From JANWXD01 sp037446115 (GTDB lineage: Bacteria > Acidobacteriota > Terriglobia > Bryobacterales > Bryobacteraceae), in NCBI GenBank assembly GCA_037446115.1, contig JBBIJF010000007.1, positions 103,827 to 167,826 on the forward strand: a stretch of 64,000 nucleotides of DNA, read 5' to 3'. Numbering within the stretch: the stretch's first letter is position 1; each line of letters begins with the position of its first letter. A program made the position numbers and the translations under genes. Shown here in pieces: positions 52,175-59,839 of the stretch. The notes below the pieces were generated by a model. It saw only the letters and a list, made by a program, of their open reading frames with translations, searched no databases and was not told where the DNA came from.

Positions 52175-53410
52175 ATGCTGAAGCGCCTGCGCCATCATAT
52201 CGCCGTCTTCTTTTCCGTCATCGGCCCCGGCTTCATCACGGCGATGGTGGACAATGACGCCGGCGGGATCTACACCTATTCCCAGGCCGGCGCCCGCTTC
52301 GGTTACCTTCCCCTGTGGACGCTGATCCCCATCACTGTTCTGTTGATCGTCACCCAGGAGATGTGCGCGCGGATGGGCGCCGTCACCGGCAAGGGGCTCT
52401 CCGATCTCATCCGCGAGGAATTCGGTCTCCGCACCACGTTCTTTGTCATGACGGCTCTGGTGCTGACCAACCTGACCAACATCATGGCGAATTTCGCCGG
52501 CGTGGCCAGCTCTCTGGAATTGTTCCACATCAGCCGCTACCTTTCGGTGCCCCTCAGTGCCATCGCGGTCTGGTTCCTCGTCGTCAAGGGCACATACCAC
52601 AGCGTCGAGAAGGTCTTTCTGGTCGCATGCTCGTTCTACATCTGTTACATCATTTCCGGGATCCTCGTCGAGCCCAACTGGACCGAAGCGGCGCTCTACA
52701 GCGTGCGTCCGGTCATGATGCTGGACCCGGATTACATCACGATCGTCGTCGGACTGGTCGGCACCTCCATTGCCCCGTGGATGCAGTTCTACCTGCAGGC
52801 GGCCGTCGTCGAAAAAGGCGTCACGGCGCGGGAGTACGCCGAGTCGCGCATCGAAGTCATCGTCGGTTGCATCGCCATGACGGTGATCGCGTTCTTCATC
52901 ATCGTCGCCTGCGCCGGGGCCATCTGGACGCAGGGGCCGCGCGACATCCGCGACGCCACCGACGCCGCGCTCGGCCTCAAACCGTTCGGAGAGTACGCCT
53001 ACCTGCTGTTCTGTGCCGGACTGTTCAATGCCTCGCTGTTTGCCGCCTGTATTCTGCCCCTGTCCACCTCCTACACCGTTTGCGAGGGACTGGGCTTTGA
53101 ATCGGGGGTCAACCGCCGCTTCCGCGAGGCGCCCGTGTTTTACTGGCTCTTCACCCTGCTCATCGTCTTCGGCGCGGGCACGGTGCTGCTGCCCGGCTTT
53201 CCTTTGGTGAAAATGATCCTACTGTCTCAGGTCATCAACGGCGCACTGCTTCCGGTCGTGCTCATCTTCATGGTGCTGCTGGTCAACCGCAGGAGCCTGA
53301 TGCAGGAGTGGACCAATTCGCGCACGTACAACGCCATTGCCTGGACCGCGGTCACCATCCTGATCGGGCTCACACTGGCCCTGGTGGCCTTCACCGTCCG
53401 CGAGATCTAA
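52175..53410 (+). CDS. NRAMP-like divalent cation permease, possibly for Mg2+
   Basis: 411 residues, about eleven membrane helices. TM1 reads MVDNDAGGIYTYSQAGARFGY: the Asp of DPGN is kept (DAGG), Asn is Gly. TM6 reads GTSIAPWMQFYLQAAV, with Ala in place of the metal-binding Met. Loss of that soft ligand is the kind of change expected in NRAMP relatives that carry Mg2+ instead of Mn2+ or Fe2+. The neighbouring MgtE-N/CBS protein, a Mg2+-sensing module, supports this. The assignment to Mg2+ is inference. Confidence 0.82.
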   Translation: MLKRLRHHIAVFFSVIGPGFITAMVDNDAGGIYTYSQAGARFGYLPLWTLIPITVLLIVTQEMCARMGAVTGKGLSDLIREEFGLRTTFFVMTALVLTNLTNIMANFAGVASSLELFHISRYLSVPLSAIAVWFLVVKGTYHSVEKVFLVACSFYICYIISGILVEPNWTEAALYSVRPVMMLDPDYITIVVGLVGTSIAPWMQFYLQAAVVEKGVTAREYAESRIEVIVGCIAMTVIAFFIIVACAGAIWTQGPRDIRDATDAALGLKPFGEYAYLLFCAGLFNASLFAACILPLSTSYTVCEGLGFESGVNRRFREAPVFYWLFTLLIVFGAGTVLLPGFPLVKMILLSQVINGALLPVVLIFMVLLVNRRSLMQEWTNSRTYNAIAWTAVTILIGLTLALVAFTVREI

Positions 53411-53422
53411 GCCAGCCGACGG

Positions 53423-54517
53423 CTACTTCCGCTCGAGAAGCCACGCGCACACCTCCAGCCGGCTGCCTTGGCCTTCGTTGACAGCAAAACGCGCGGGCAC
53501 GAGCTTGCCCTCGCGGAATCTGCCGTTCCAGAGCGATGCCGCGCCGTAGGCGCCATCCTTACGCAGCGCGTAAAAGGCCAGATCAAACCTGGCGAGGCGC
53601 GCTGTGTCGTTGCCAAAGTTGCGCGCCACGCGGCGCAGCGCATCCAGACAGGCTTCTTTCGGGCTCATGCCGTGCCGCATGTTTTCGACGATGGTGTGCG
53701 CCCCCACTACGCGGATGTTCTCCTCTCCGCGACCCGTCGAGCCGGCGGCGCCCACATCCTGGTCCACCCACAAACCGGCGCCCGGCAGGGGCGAGTCCCC
53801 TACGCGTCCTGCGATTTTCCAAGCCAGGCCGCTCGTCGTGGTGACTCCGGACATCTCTCCCCGTTCGTTCAGAGCCAGGCAGTTGATCGTCCCGGTCGGC
53901 GGGTCCAGCGCCACCTCCCAGGCCCAGGCCAGCACGGAGTCCTCTACGCCCGGAAACAGTTCCCGCAGCCGCGCCGCAGGCTTGCCCGGCGGGGCATCCA
54001 GACCGTCTGTCCAGTTGTTGTGTCCCGAGCGGTCCCGAAGCGACTGCTTCCAGACAAGCCAGGCCAGGCGCGATTTCTCCGTCAGCAAATTCTCTTCCCG
54101 GAAGCCGAAGGCCTTGGCGAAGCGCAGGGCCCCTTCGCCGACGAGCATGACATGGTCGGTCTGCTCCATTACGAGTCGCGCCACCTTGGACGGGGTCTTG
54201 ATGTTCCGCAGCGACGCCACCGCGCCGAAACGTCGCGTGGGACCGTGCATGACGCTGGCATCGAGCTCCACGACGCCGTCCTCGTTCGGCAAACCTCCAT
54301 AGCCTACGGAGTTGTCCTCCGGGTCTTCTTCGTTGATATTGACCCCGGCAATCACTGCGTCGAGCGTGTCGGCACCGGCCGCCAGAAGCTCCATGGCCCT
54401 GGTACAAGCGCGCAGTCCGTTGGCGCTGGCAACCACGACGTTCCGGGGCCTGGCTTGGAACGCCCCGGCGGCGGGAAGGCCCGTCGCGGTCAGAATCCAC
54501 CTTCTCCGGCTGATCAT
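53423..54517 (-). CDS. Tat-exported N4-(beta-N-acetylglucosaminyl)-asparaginase/isoaspartyl peptidase family
   Basis: 364 residues of the Ntn-hydrolase family. Tat motif SRRRWILTATG at residues 3-13. Self-cleavage should free Thr210 (PPTGTINCLAL) as the nucleophile; downstream TTSGLAWKIAGRVGDSPLPGAG and GRGEENIRVVGAHTIVE are the substrate-binding parts as in aspartylglucosaminidase. It would split Asn-linked sugar or asparagine/isoaspartyl bonds in the periplasm. The frame continues to a TTG at 54523, but ATG 54517 has AGGAGG eight bases ahead. Confidence 0.9.
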   Translation of the reverse strand: MISRRRWILTATGLPAAGAFQARPRNVVVASANGLRACTRAMELLAAGADTLDAVIAGVNINEEDPEDNSVGYGGLPNEDGVVELDASVMHGPTRRFGAVASLRNIKTPSKVARLVMEQTDHVMLVGEGALRFAKAFGFREENLLTEKSRLAWLVWKQSLRDRSGHNNWTDGLDAPPGKPAARLRELFPGVEDSVLAWAWEVALDPPTGTINCLALNERGEMSGVTTTSGLAWKIAGRVGDSPLPGAGLWVDQDVGAAGSTGRGEENIRVVGAHTIVENMRHGMSPKEACLDALRRVARNFGNDTARLARFDLAFYALRKDGAYGAASLWNGRFREGKLVPARFAVNEGQGSRLEVCAWLLERK

Positions 54518-54548
54518 ATGCAAATCCTCCTGCTACACTGACTCGGTG

Positions 54549-54944
54549 ATGAGGGTGCGCGGCGTACTGGCTCTCTCACTCGCCTCATTGTGTTTCGCCA
54601 CGGCGGAAGGCCGCAAGCAGCCCCCTGTGCTCGAGCTCGAGATCACCGAAGTGACCGCCCGCAGGGTGGAGAATCAGATCCTGGTGGACGGGCGCGTCCG
54701 CAACGGCAGCGGCAGGCCCCTCCAAGCCGTGGTGCTGGTCTTTGATTTCCTTTCCCCTGATTCCCGCGTGGTAACCACTCGAAAGGGGCCGCTCGAAGAC
54801 GAAGTTCTGGAAGACGGCCAGGAAACCTCCTTCCATTTCCGCATGCCCGATGCCGTCCGCGCCGTCTGGTTCCGGGTCCGCGCTCAGGTCCGCGGCAGCC
54901 GCGAGCCAGAGGTCCGCAACTCAGGGCCGCACCCGGTCGAGTAG
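54549..54944 (+). CDS. Small exported protein, FxLYD-like beta domain
   Basis: 131 residues. Signal peptide (RGVLALSLASLCFATAEG) and one beta-sandwich domain: LELEITEVTARRVENQILVDGRVRNGSGRPLQAVVLVFDFLSPD-like order, fitting FxLYD/DUF3426-type domains that often bind or modify surface components. The longer upstream frame overlaps the asparaginase gene and is rejected; ATG 54549 (or GTG 54546) is the start. Function unknown. Confidence 0.65.
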   Translation: MRVRGVLALSLASLCFATAEGRKQPPVLELEITEVTARRVENQILVDGRVRNGSGRPLQAVVLVFDFLSPDSRVVTTRKGPLEDEVLEDGQETSFHFRMPDAVRAVWFRVRAQVRGSREPEVRNSGPHPVE

Positions 54945-54955
54945 CCACTCAGCGA

Positions 54956-54973
54956 TTTACAAAACTTTTACAA
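54956..54973 (+). promoter_or_regulatory. PhoB-box-like direct repeat
   Basis: TTTACAA at 54956-54962 and again at 54967-54973, an 11-base period. OmpR/PhoB winged-helix proteins bind such direct repeats. It lies 63 bases upstream of a gene encoding exactly that type of domain. Confidence 0.5.
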
Positions 54974-54999
54974 GTCGAAAACGACCTCCCAGACGCCAC

Positions 55000-55021
55000 C
55001 CCCTAACATGCTGTCTAGGGG
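55000..55021. promoter_or_regulatory. Inverted repeat before the winged-helix gene
   Basis: CCCCTA (55000-55005) and TAGGGG (55016-55021) face each other across 10 bases, 16 bases ahead of the start codon. It may be an operator or a leader hairpin; a weak -10 (TAACAT, 55004-55009) overlaps it. Confidence 0.35.
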
Positions 55022-55036
55022 TGCGAAAGACCATCC

Positions 55037-55414
55037 ATGACAGAACCGAGCGTTCACCGAGCAGCGCCTTATCAGGACGAACATTTGGAGCTGGACTTTG
55101 AGCGCGGCGTTGCGCTTCTGGATTCCATCCCCATGGTGCTGACGCGCAAGGAGTACGAGCTGCTGGCCATGCTGGTCGCCAACGAGGGAGAGATCGTGCC
55201 GCGCGAGGTTCTGTTGCTTCGAGTCTGGGGTTACGGCAAGGAGATCCGGACGCGCACGCTCGATGTGCACATTCGCCGTCTCCGCAAGAAGTTGGGACCT
55301 TACGGAGACCGCTACATTGAGACCATTTTCGGAACCGGCTATCGCTTCCAGCGCTACCGCGAACCGCGGAGCGCGCCTTCGTTTGCCACGGCGCTGGCTG
55401 CGGCCCGGACCTGA
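55037..55414 (+). CDS. Stand-alone OmpR/PhoB-type winged-helix DNA-binding protein
   Basis: 125 residues: only the C-terminal effector domain (Trans_reg_C) of an OmpR-class regulator, with VLTRKEYELLAMLVANEGEIV, TRTLDVHIRRLRKKLG and IETIFGTGYRFQR. There is no receiver domain and no kinase nearby. It may act without phosphorylation or need an unknown partner. The direct repeat at 54956 suggests autoregulation. Confidence 0.85.
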   Translation: MTEPSVHRAAPYQDEHLELDFERGVALLDSIPMVLTRKEYELLAMLVANEGEIVPREVLLLRVWGYGKEIRTRTLDVHIRRLRKKLGPYGDRYIETIFGTGYRFQRYREPRSAPSFATALAAART

Positions 55415-55429
55415 GCCCTCGCCGGCGCC

Positions 55430-57253
55430 CTACAACGGACGGTTGGTCAGCAACAGTTTGCCGCCGGCCTGAGCCACAACGTAGAGCGCCGCGGGACCGA
55501 CGAGCCGTTCCAGCCGCGTCCATGCCTCACGGCCGGCCACCAGGTAGTAGCGTTCCGGCCGGCGCCACAGCTCGCGAAACTCCGCGTCGTCAATAAAGAC
55601 GTCCGGGGCGTCGGGCGCGTAAGAGCCGTACTCCAGATTGGTTACACGTCCGTTCAACAACAGTGCACGGCGATTGGTGTAGAAAAACACCGATGAGAAC
55701 GCATAGTACTGATCATCCACGATGAGGCGACCTTGGGGAGCGCGAAGGAGCGCATCAGCCAGGGGTTTGGAGCCGAGATATGGATCGAAGCGGATCAGCG
55801 CCAGGCGTGCGGCATGGCCGAAAACCACCATCATCAGGGCCAGCGCGAAAAAGGCACGCCTCGGGCGCAACCACCATGCGCCTACCGCCCCGGCGGCCAA
55901 ACCGATCCCGGCCAGCACCAGCGGACCGCGCAGGTAGGCGAACGACCGCAGGGTGAGATCCTGCATGTGTCCCAAGGAAAGTGTGTAGACCTCGTAGACG
56001 TTCGGCGCCTTCCGCAGCGCCTCGGCGATATCACCCGGAGTGGGCACGCCGCGAACGGCAAGCAGGATCAGGACCGTGGCCGCCGCTCCGGCTGCGGCCA
56101 CGACGGAAGCAGCTTTCAGTCCCCGCCGGACCCAGGCGCCGCCTTCCGCCATGGCGCATCCGGCCAGCAGGGCCAGTGCCGGGTAGGCCGGCATCGTGTA
56201 GTACTCCTGCGTCGTCGAAAAGGTGAAAAAGATCAGAAGAAACCCAATCCAGCACACAGCCAACAGCCGTACGCGCCCGGGACGGTCAACGGGCCGGTAG
56301 CTCAGGCGGGCGGCCGCCGGGAAAAACACACTCCAGGGAAACAGCCACACCAGATGCAGGAGCCAGAACCGGATGCGCGGCACCGTGTTGTAGTCCACCG
56401 GATAGCGCCGTCCCAGAAACCGCAGCAGATGCTCGTTGAAGAAATAGAACCAGAAGAATCCGCGATATGTTCCGGGGCGGCTTTCCAGGGCGAAGTCCAG
56501 ATAAGGAGGGTTGCGCAACGTGGCGAGCACGTGCCACGGAGCGGCAATGGCCAGTGCAATGGCAGCCCCGGAACCGAGGTGCAGCCGTCTCCAGGCCGCG
56601 CGGTCCAACCAGCGCCCCGTAACCAGCAGGTAGGCCAGCAGCGCTCCGGTAGGAGCCACCACGGCAATGAGGCCTTTGAGCAGAATGCCTGCCCCGGTTG
56701 AGGCGGCGGCGAGCCAAGCCCAACGCCGCGGACGGGGTTCGTCCGGCTCGAGGGCGCGCGCCGCGCCCCACAACGTGGCGGTGACGGCCAGCGCGAGCAG
56801 TACATCGGGAAACAGCACGCGGGTAAAGAGGAACAACCCCACACACGTGGCGAGCGCCAGACCGGCGTAGAAGCCCGCCTGCGCCCCGAAGGCCCAGCGC
56901 CCGAAGCGGACCGTCAGCCAGGCCAGAGCCACTGCCGCGAGGCCGATGGGAAGCCGCGCCGCCCAGTCGTGCACGCCGAAGATCATGAACGAGGCGGCGA
57001 TCATCCAGTACTTGAGCGGCGGCTTTTCCAGGTAGGCCACTCCGTTCAGCCGCGCCGTGACCCAGTCTCCGGATTCGAGCATGGTGCGGGCAATCTGCGC
57101 CTGCACCGCGTCCACGTCGTCCATCAGATGCGGCGGAGAGGGCACCGTGGCCAATACAAAGATGGCGGCGGCCACAAGCACGACCGTCAGTTCTTGCCGG
57201 CGGGTTTGCTTACCCGCGCTGCGATCCGCGGGGGCGGTCTTCGGCGTTGCCAT
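55430..57253 (-). CDS. GT39/ArnT-like membrane glycosyltransferase
   Basis: 607 residues, about twelve membrane helices. The first outside loop has DDVDAVQAQIARTML with the acidic pair of GT-C enzymes, then DWVTARLNGVAYLEKPPLKYW, typical of PMT/ArnT (GT39/83) proteins that use lipid-linked sugars. A soluble C-terminal part follows. It probably transfers a sugar to lipid A, lipid carrier or protein outside the membrane; the target is unknown. The open frame reaches 57688, but ATG 57253 with GGAGAAAG upstream starts the conserved part. Confidence 0.87.
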   Translation of the reverse strand: MATPKTAPADRSAGKQTRRQELTVVLVAAAIFVLATVPSPPHLMDDVDAVQAQIARTMLESGDWVTARLNGVAYLEKPPLKYWMIAASFMIFGVHDWAARLPIGLAAVALAWLTVRFGRWAFGAQAGFYAGLALATCVGLFLFTRVLFPDVLLALAVTATLWGAARALEPDEPRPRRWAWLAAASTGAGILLKGLIAVVAPTGALLAYLLVTGRWLDRAAWRRLHLGSGAAIALAIAAPWHVLATLRNPPYLDFALESRPGTYRGFFWFYFFNEHLLRFLGRRYPVDYNTVPRIRFWLLHLVWLFPWSVFFPAAARLSYRPVDRPGRVRLLAVCWIGFLLIFFTFSTTQEYYTMPAYPALALLAGCAMAEGGAWVRRGLKAASVVAAAGAAATVLILLAVRGVPTPGDIAEALRKAPNVYEVYTLSLGHMQDLTLRSFAYLRGPLVLAGIGLAAGAVGAWWLRPRRAFFALALMMVVFGHAARLALIRFDPYLGSKPLADALLRAPQGRLIVDDQYYAFSSVFFYTNRRALLLNGRVTNLEYGSYAPDAPDVFIDDAEFRELWRRPERYYLVAGREAWTRLERLVGPAALYVVAQAGGKLLLTNRPL

Positions 57254-57334
57254 GGGGTTCTTTCTCCAGCATAGGAAACCGCGCTCCCGGCCGGACCGGG
57301 CCGGCGCTACACTGGCTGCGGGAGGGACGTCGCC

Positions 57335-57805
57335 ATGGGCGGCACCACGCGAAAGCTTGCAGGCTGCATCGCGTTCTGTCTCAGCACCTGCCTGGCGCAG
57401 GTGGCCGACCTCAGCGGCACTTGGGACCTCAACCTCGACAAGTCCAGCTGGGGCCAAGTGCAGAAGCCGCTTGCCATCACCGTAACCATCGAACACCGCG
57501 AGCCCGCCATTCGGTACACCGGCACGATCGTGTACGCGGCCGGAGAAGACACCCGCACGTTCAGTTTCCAAGGCGCCATTGACGGCAAAGAGTACCCCAT
57601 CACGCGCTCGTTCGGCTCCGGAAAGATCCGGATCCGGCGGGTGAACGCCCGCACCACCGAAAGCGTCTTCCGCTCCGACGACGGGCAATGGGAAGAAGTG
57701 ACCCGCACCTCGATCTCGGTTGACGGCAAGACGCTGCGCCGCGAAATCCGCCGCAAGGGCCCGCCCGGCGAACTGCGGTGGACGGAAGTCTACGACAAGC
57801 GTTAG
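57335..57805 (+). CDS. Small exported hypothetical protein
   Basis: 156 residues with a signal peptide (about 1-22, CIAFCLSTCLAQ). The rest is beta-rich: LSGTWDLNLDKSSWG at the start and TYxxxR-like VDGKTLRREIRRKGPPGELRWTEVYDKR at the end, a lipocalin-like layout common in acidobacterial secreted proteins of unknown role. It is divergent from the glycosyltransferase gene (81 bases) and 71 bases ahead of the histidine kinase. Confidence 0.65.
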   Translation: MGGTTRKLAGCIAFCLSTCLAQVADLSGTWDLNLDKSSWGQVQKPLAITVTIEHREPAIRYTGTIVYAAGEDTRTFSFQGAIDGKEYPITRSFGSGKIRIRRVNARTTESVFRSDDGQWEEVTRTSISVDGKTLRREIRRKGPPGELRWTEVYDKR

Positions 57806-57876
57806 CTGCCCTCCAGTCGGCGGCTCGAGCCCGTTCCGCCGGGATTACGGATTCGTGTATCCTTTGACTGGGCGCC

Positions 57877-59217
57877 ATGCGCAAGCCCCTGGCATCTCCC
57901 ACCGCGCGGCTGCTGGCCGGTCTGGCCTTCACGCTGGCGGCGGTCGCCGTGTTTTCCTGGTACGCACTGCGACAGATCGCCGGCTTGCGCGACTTGCAGA
58001 CGCAGACGGTGGACCGCAACCGGCGCGACAGCCTGCAGCTGCTCCGGATCCAGAACGACCTGAACGCCCTGGCGCTCGCCATGCGGGATATGCTCGACAA
58101 CACCGAACCGTATCCTCTGGTGGCCTGGAAAGCCCAATTCCAACGGATCCGGGTGGATCTGGAAGACGCACTGCGGCTGGAGGCCAAGCTGGCTCCGGCT
58201 CTGCGCGAGCCCGAGCGGCAGCAATACCTGGCGAACTCCATCGCGCAATTCTGGCGCTCGGCGGACGAAATGTTTGCGCTGGCGGCGCAGGGCCAGACTG
58301 AGGAGGCCCGCCGGTTAATCCGCGGCCCGCTTCAGGCCCAGCAGGCGGCTATTGCCGCGACCGTGGCCCGGCTGCTGGTCTCCAACAATGAAGCCGAAGA
58401 GCAGGCCGCCGCACAGATCCAGGCCATCTACCGCCGCGTGGAACGCAACGTCTATGTGTTCCTTGCCGCAGTCCTCATCGCGGTGGCCCTGACGAGCCTG
58501 TACCTGATTTATTCCAACCGCCGCATCCTGGACCGGCTGGAGACACTGTCGGCGGAACGCCGGGACCTTTCCCGGAAGCTGATCACGGTGCAGGAGCAGG
58601 TGCTGCGCTCCATCTCGCGCGAACTGCATGATGAGTTCGGACAGATCCTCACGGCAGTGGGAGCGCTCCTGCGCCGGGCCGAAACCCGCACTCTGCCGGC
58701 GGATTCGCCTCTGCGCGAGCAGTTGCATGAAGTCCGCGAAGTGGTGCAGTCGGCGATTGACAAAACCCGCAGCCTGTCGCAGATGCTGCACCCGACCGTG
58801 CTCGACGACGGAGGTCTGGAGAAGGCCGTGGACTGGTACCTTCCGGTCTTCGAGAAGCAGACCGGAATCAAGGTACGATATGAGAAAAAGGGTGTTTGCC
58901 CGGCCGTGGACGACCGGGTGGGTATTCACGTGTACCGGGTCTTGCAGGAGGCGCTCAACAATCTGGCGCGGCACTCCCGCGCCTCCGAGGCCTGGGTGCG
59001 GCTTCAGTTTTCCCCGGACCGGCTCACCCTGGAGGTGGAAGACCACGGGGTGGGAATGCCCGACGGCGCCCCGGCAAGACGCGGCATCGGATTGGTGGCC
59101 ATGCGCGAGCGCGCCGAACTGCTGCACGGCGCCATCGAGTTTGCACGGCCGCCGCAGGGCGGAACACTGGTCCGCCTGAGTGTTCCGCTGACGGAGTCAT
59201 CCCGCAATGGAAACTGA
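57877..59217 (+). CDS. Membrane sensor histidine kinase, NarX/DegS-type (HisKA_3)
   Basis: 446 residues. Two membrane helices (about 11-30 and 191-212) enclose a helical sensor region (FourHelix-type). The dimerisation domain has SRELHDEFGQ with His251. The ATPase has HVYRVLQEALNNLARHS (N box), LEVEDHGVGMP and RGIGLVAMRERAELL. It would phosphorylate the response regulator encoded next, with which it overlaps by 11 bases. The signal is unknown. Confidence 0.92.
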   Translation: MRKPLASPTARLLAGLAFTLAAVAVFSWYALRQIAGLRDLQTQTVDRNRRDSLQLLRIQNDLNALALAMRDMLDNTEPYPLVAWKAQFQRIRVDLEDALRLEAKLAPALREPERQQYLANSIAQFWRSADEMFALAAQGQTEEARRLIRGPLQAQQAAIAATVARLLVSNNEAEEQAAAQIQAIYRRVERNVYVFLAAVLIAVALTSLYLIYSNRRILDRLETLSAERRDLSRKLITVQEQVLRSISRELHDEFGQILTAVGALLRRAETRTLPADSPLREQLHEVREVVQSAIDKTRSLSQMLHPTVLDDGGLEKAVDWYLPVFEKQTGIKVRYEKKGVCPAVDDRVGIHVYRVLQEALNNLARHSRASEAWVRLQFSPDRLTLEVEDHGVGMPDGAPARRGIGLVAMRERAELLHGAIEFARPPQGGTLVRLSVPLTESSRNGN

Positions 59218-59839
59218 AATCCTTACGGTGTTACTGGCCGACGATCACGTCCTGGTCCGGCAAGGTTTCCGCAGAATTCTGGAGGACGAACCGGACATTC
59301 GCGTGGTGGGGGAAGCGGCCACGGGACTCGAAGCAGTTCGGTTGGCCAAGGAGCTGGCCCCCCGCGTGATCGTGATGGACTTTGCCATGCCGGAGCTGGA
59401 CGGCATTCAGGCCACGCGCGAAATCCTCCGGCATCTGCCTGAGACCGCCATCTTGATTTTGAGCATGTACTCGGAAGACAACTACGTGCGCAACGCGCTC
59501 GATGCAGGCGCCCGGGGATACGTGCTCAAGAACGCCATGGACATTGACCTGGTGAGCGCAGTGCGCGACGTCGCCGCCGGCAAGCAGGTGCTCGGACCGG
59601 GCCTGCTGAAATCGCCTCCCGGTCCGGACGACAACTTCAGCCGCCTCACGCCGCGCGAAAAGCAGATCCTCCAGCTCATCGCGCAGGGACATTCCAACAA
59701 GGAGATCGCGGCGATCCTCAATCTCAGTCCTAACACCGTGGCGGTGCACCGGGCCAATTTGATGGAGGCGCTCAACATTCACCGCACGGCCGAGCTCGTG
59801 CTCTACGCCATCCGCAAAGGACTCGTCAGCCCGCCGTGA
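59207..59839 (+). CDS. NarL/FixJ-family response regulator
   Basis: 210 residues with an intact receiver: acidic pair Asp12-Asp13, phosphoacceptor Asp58 (VMDFAMPELDG) and lysine in GYVLKNA. The C-terminal LuxR helix-turn-helix (LTPREKQILQLIAQGHSNKEIA, then LSPNTVAVHRANLMEAL) is complete. It is the cognate of the preceding kinase and overlaps the CRTAC1 gene through GTGA. Contrast with the degenerate regulator at 5436. Confidence 0.93.
   Translation: METEILTVLLADDHVLVRQGFRRILEDEPDIRVVGEAATGLEAVRLAKELAPRVIVMDFAMPELDGIQATREILRHLPETAILILSMYSEDNYVRNALDAGARGYVLKNAMDIDLVSAVRDVAAGKQVLGPGLLKSPPGPDDNFSRLTPREKQILQLIAQGHSNKEIAAILNLSPNTVAVHRANLMEALNIHRTAELVLYAIRKGLVSPP

Noticed and set aside
57254..57688. 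145-residue extension of the GT39 protein
   Set aside because: It runs antisense through the small exported protein gene and has no membrane or enzyme features.
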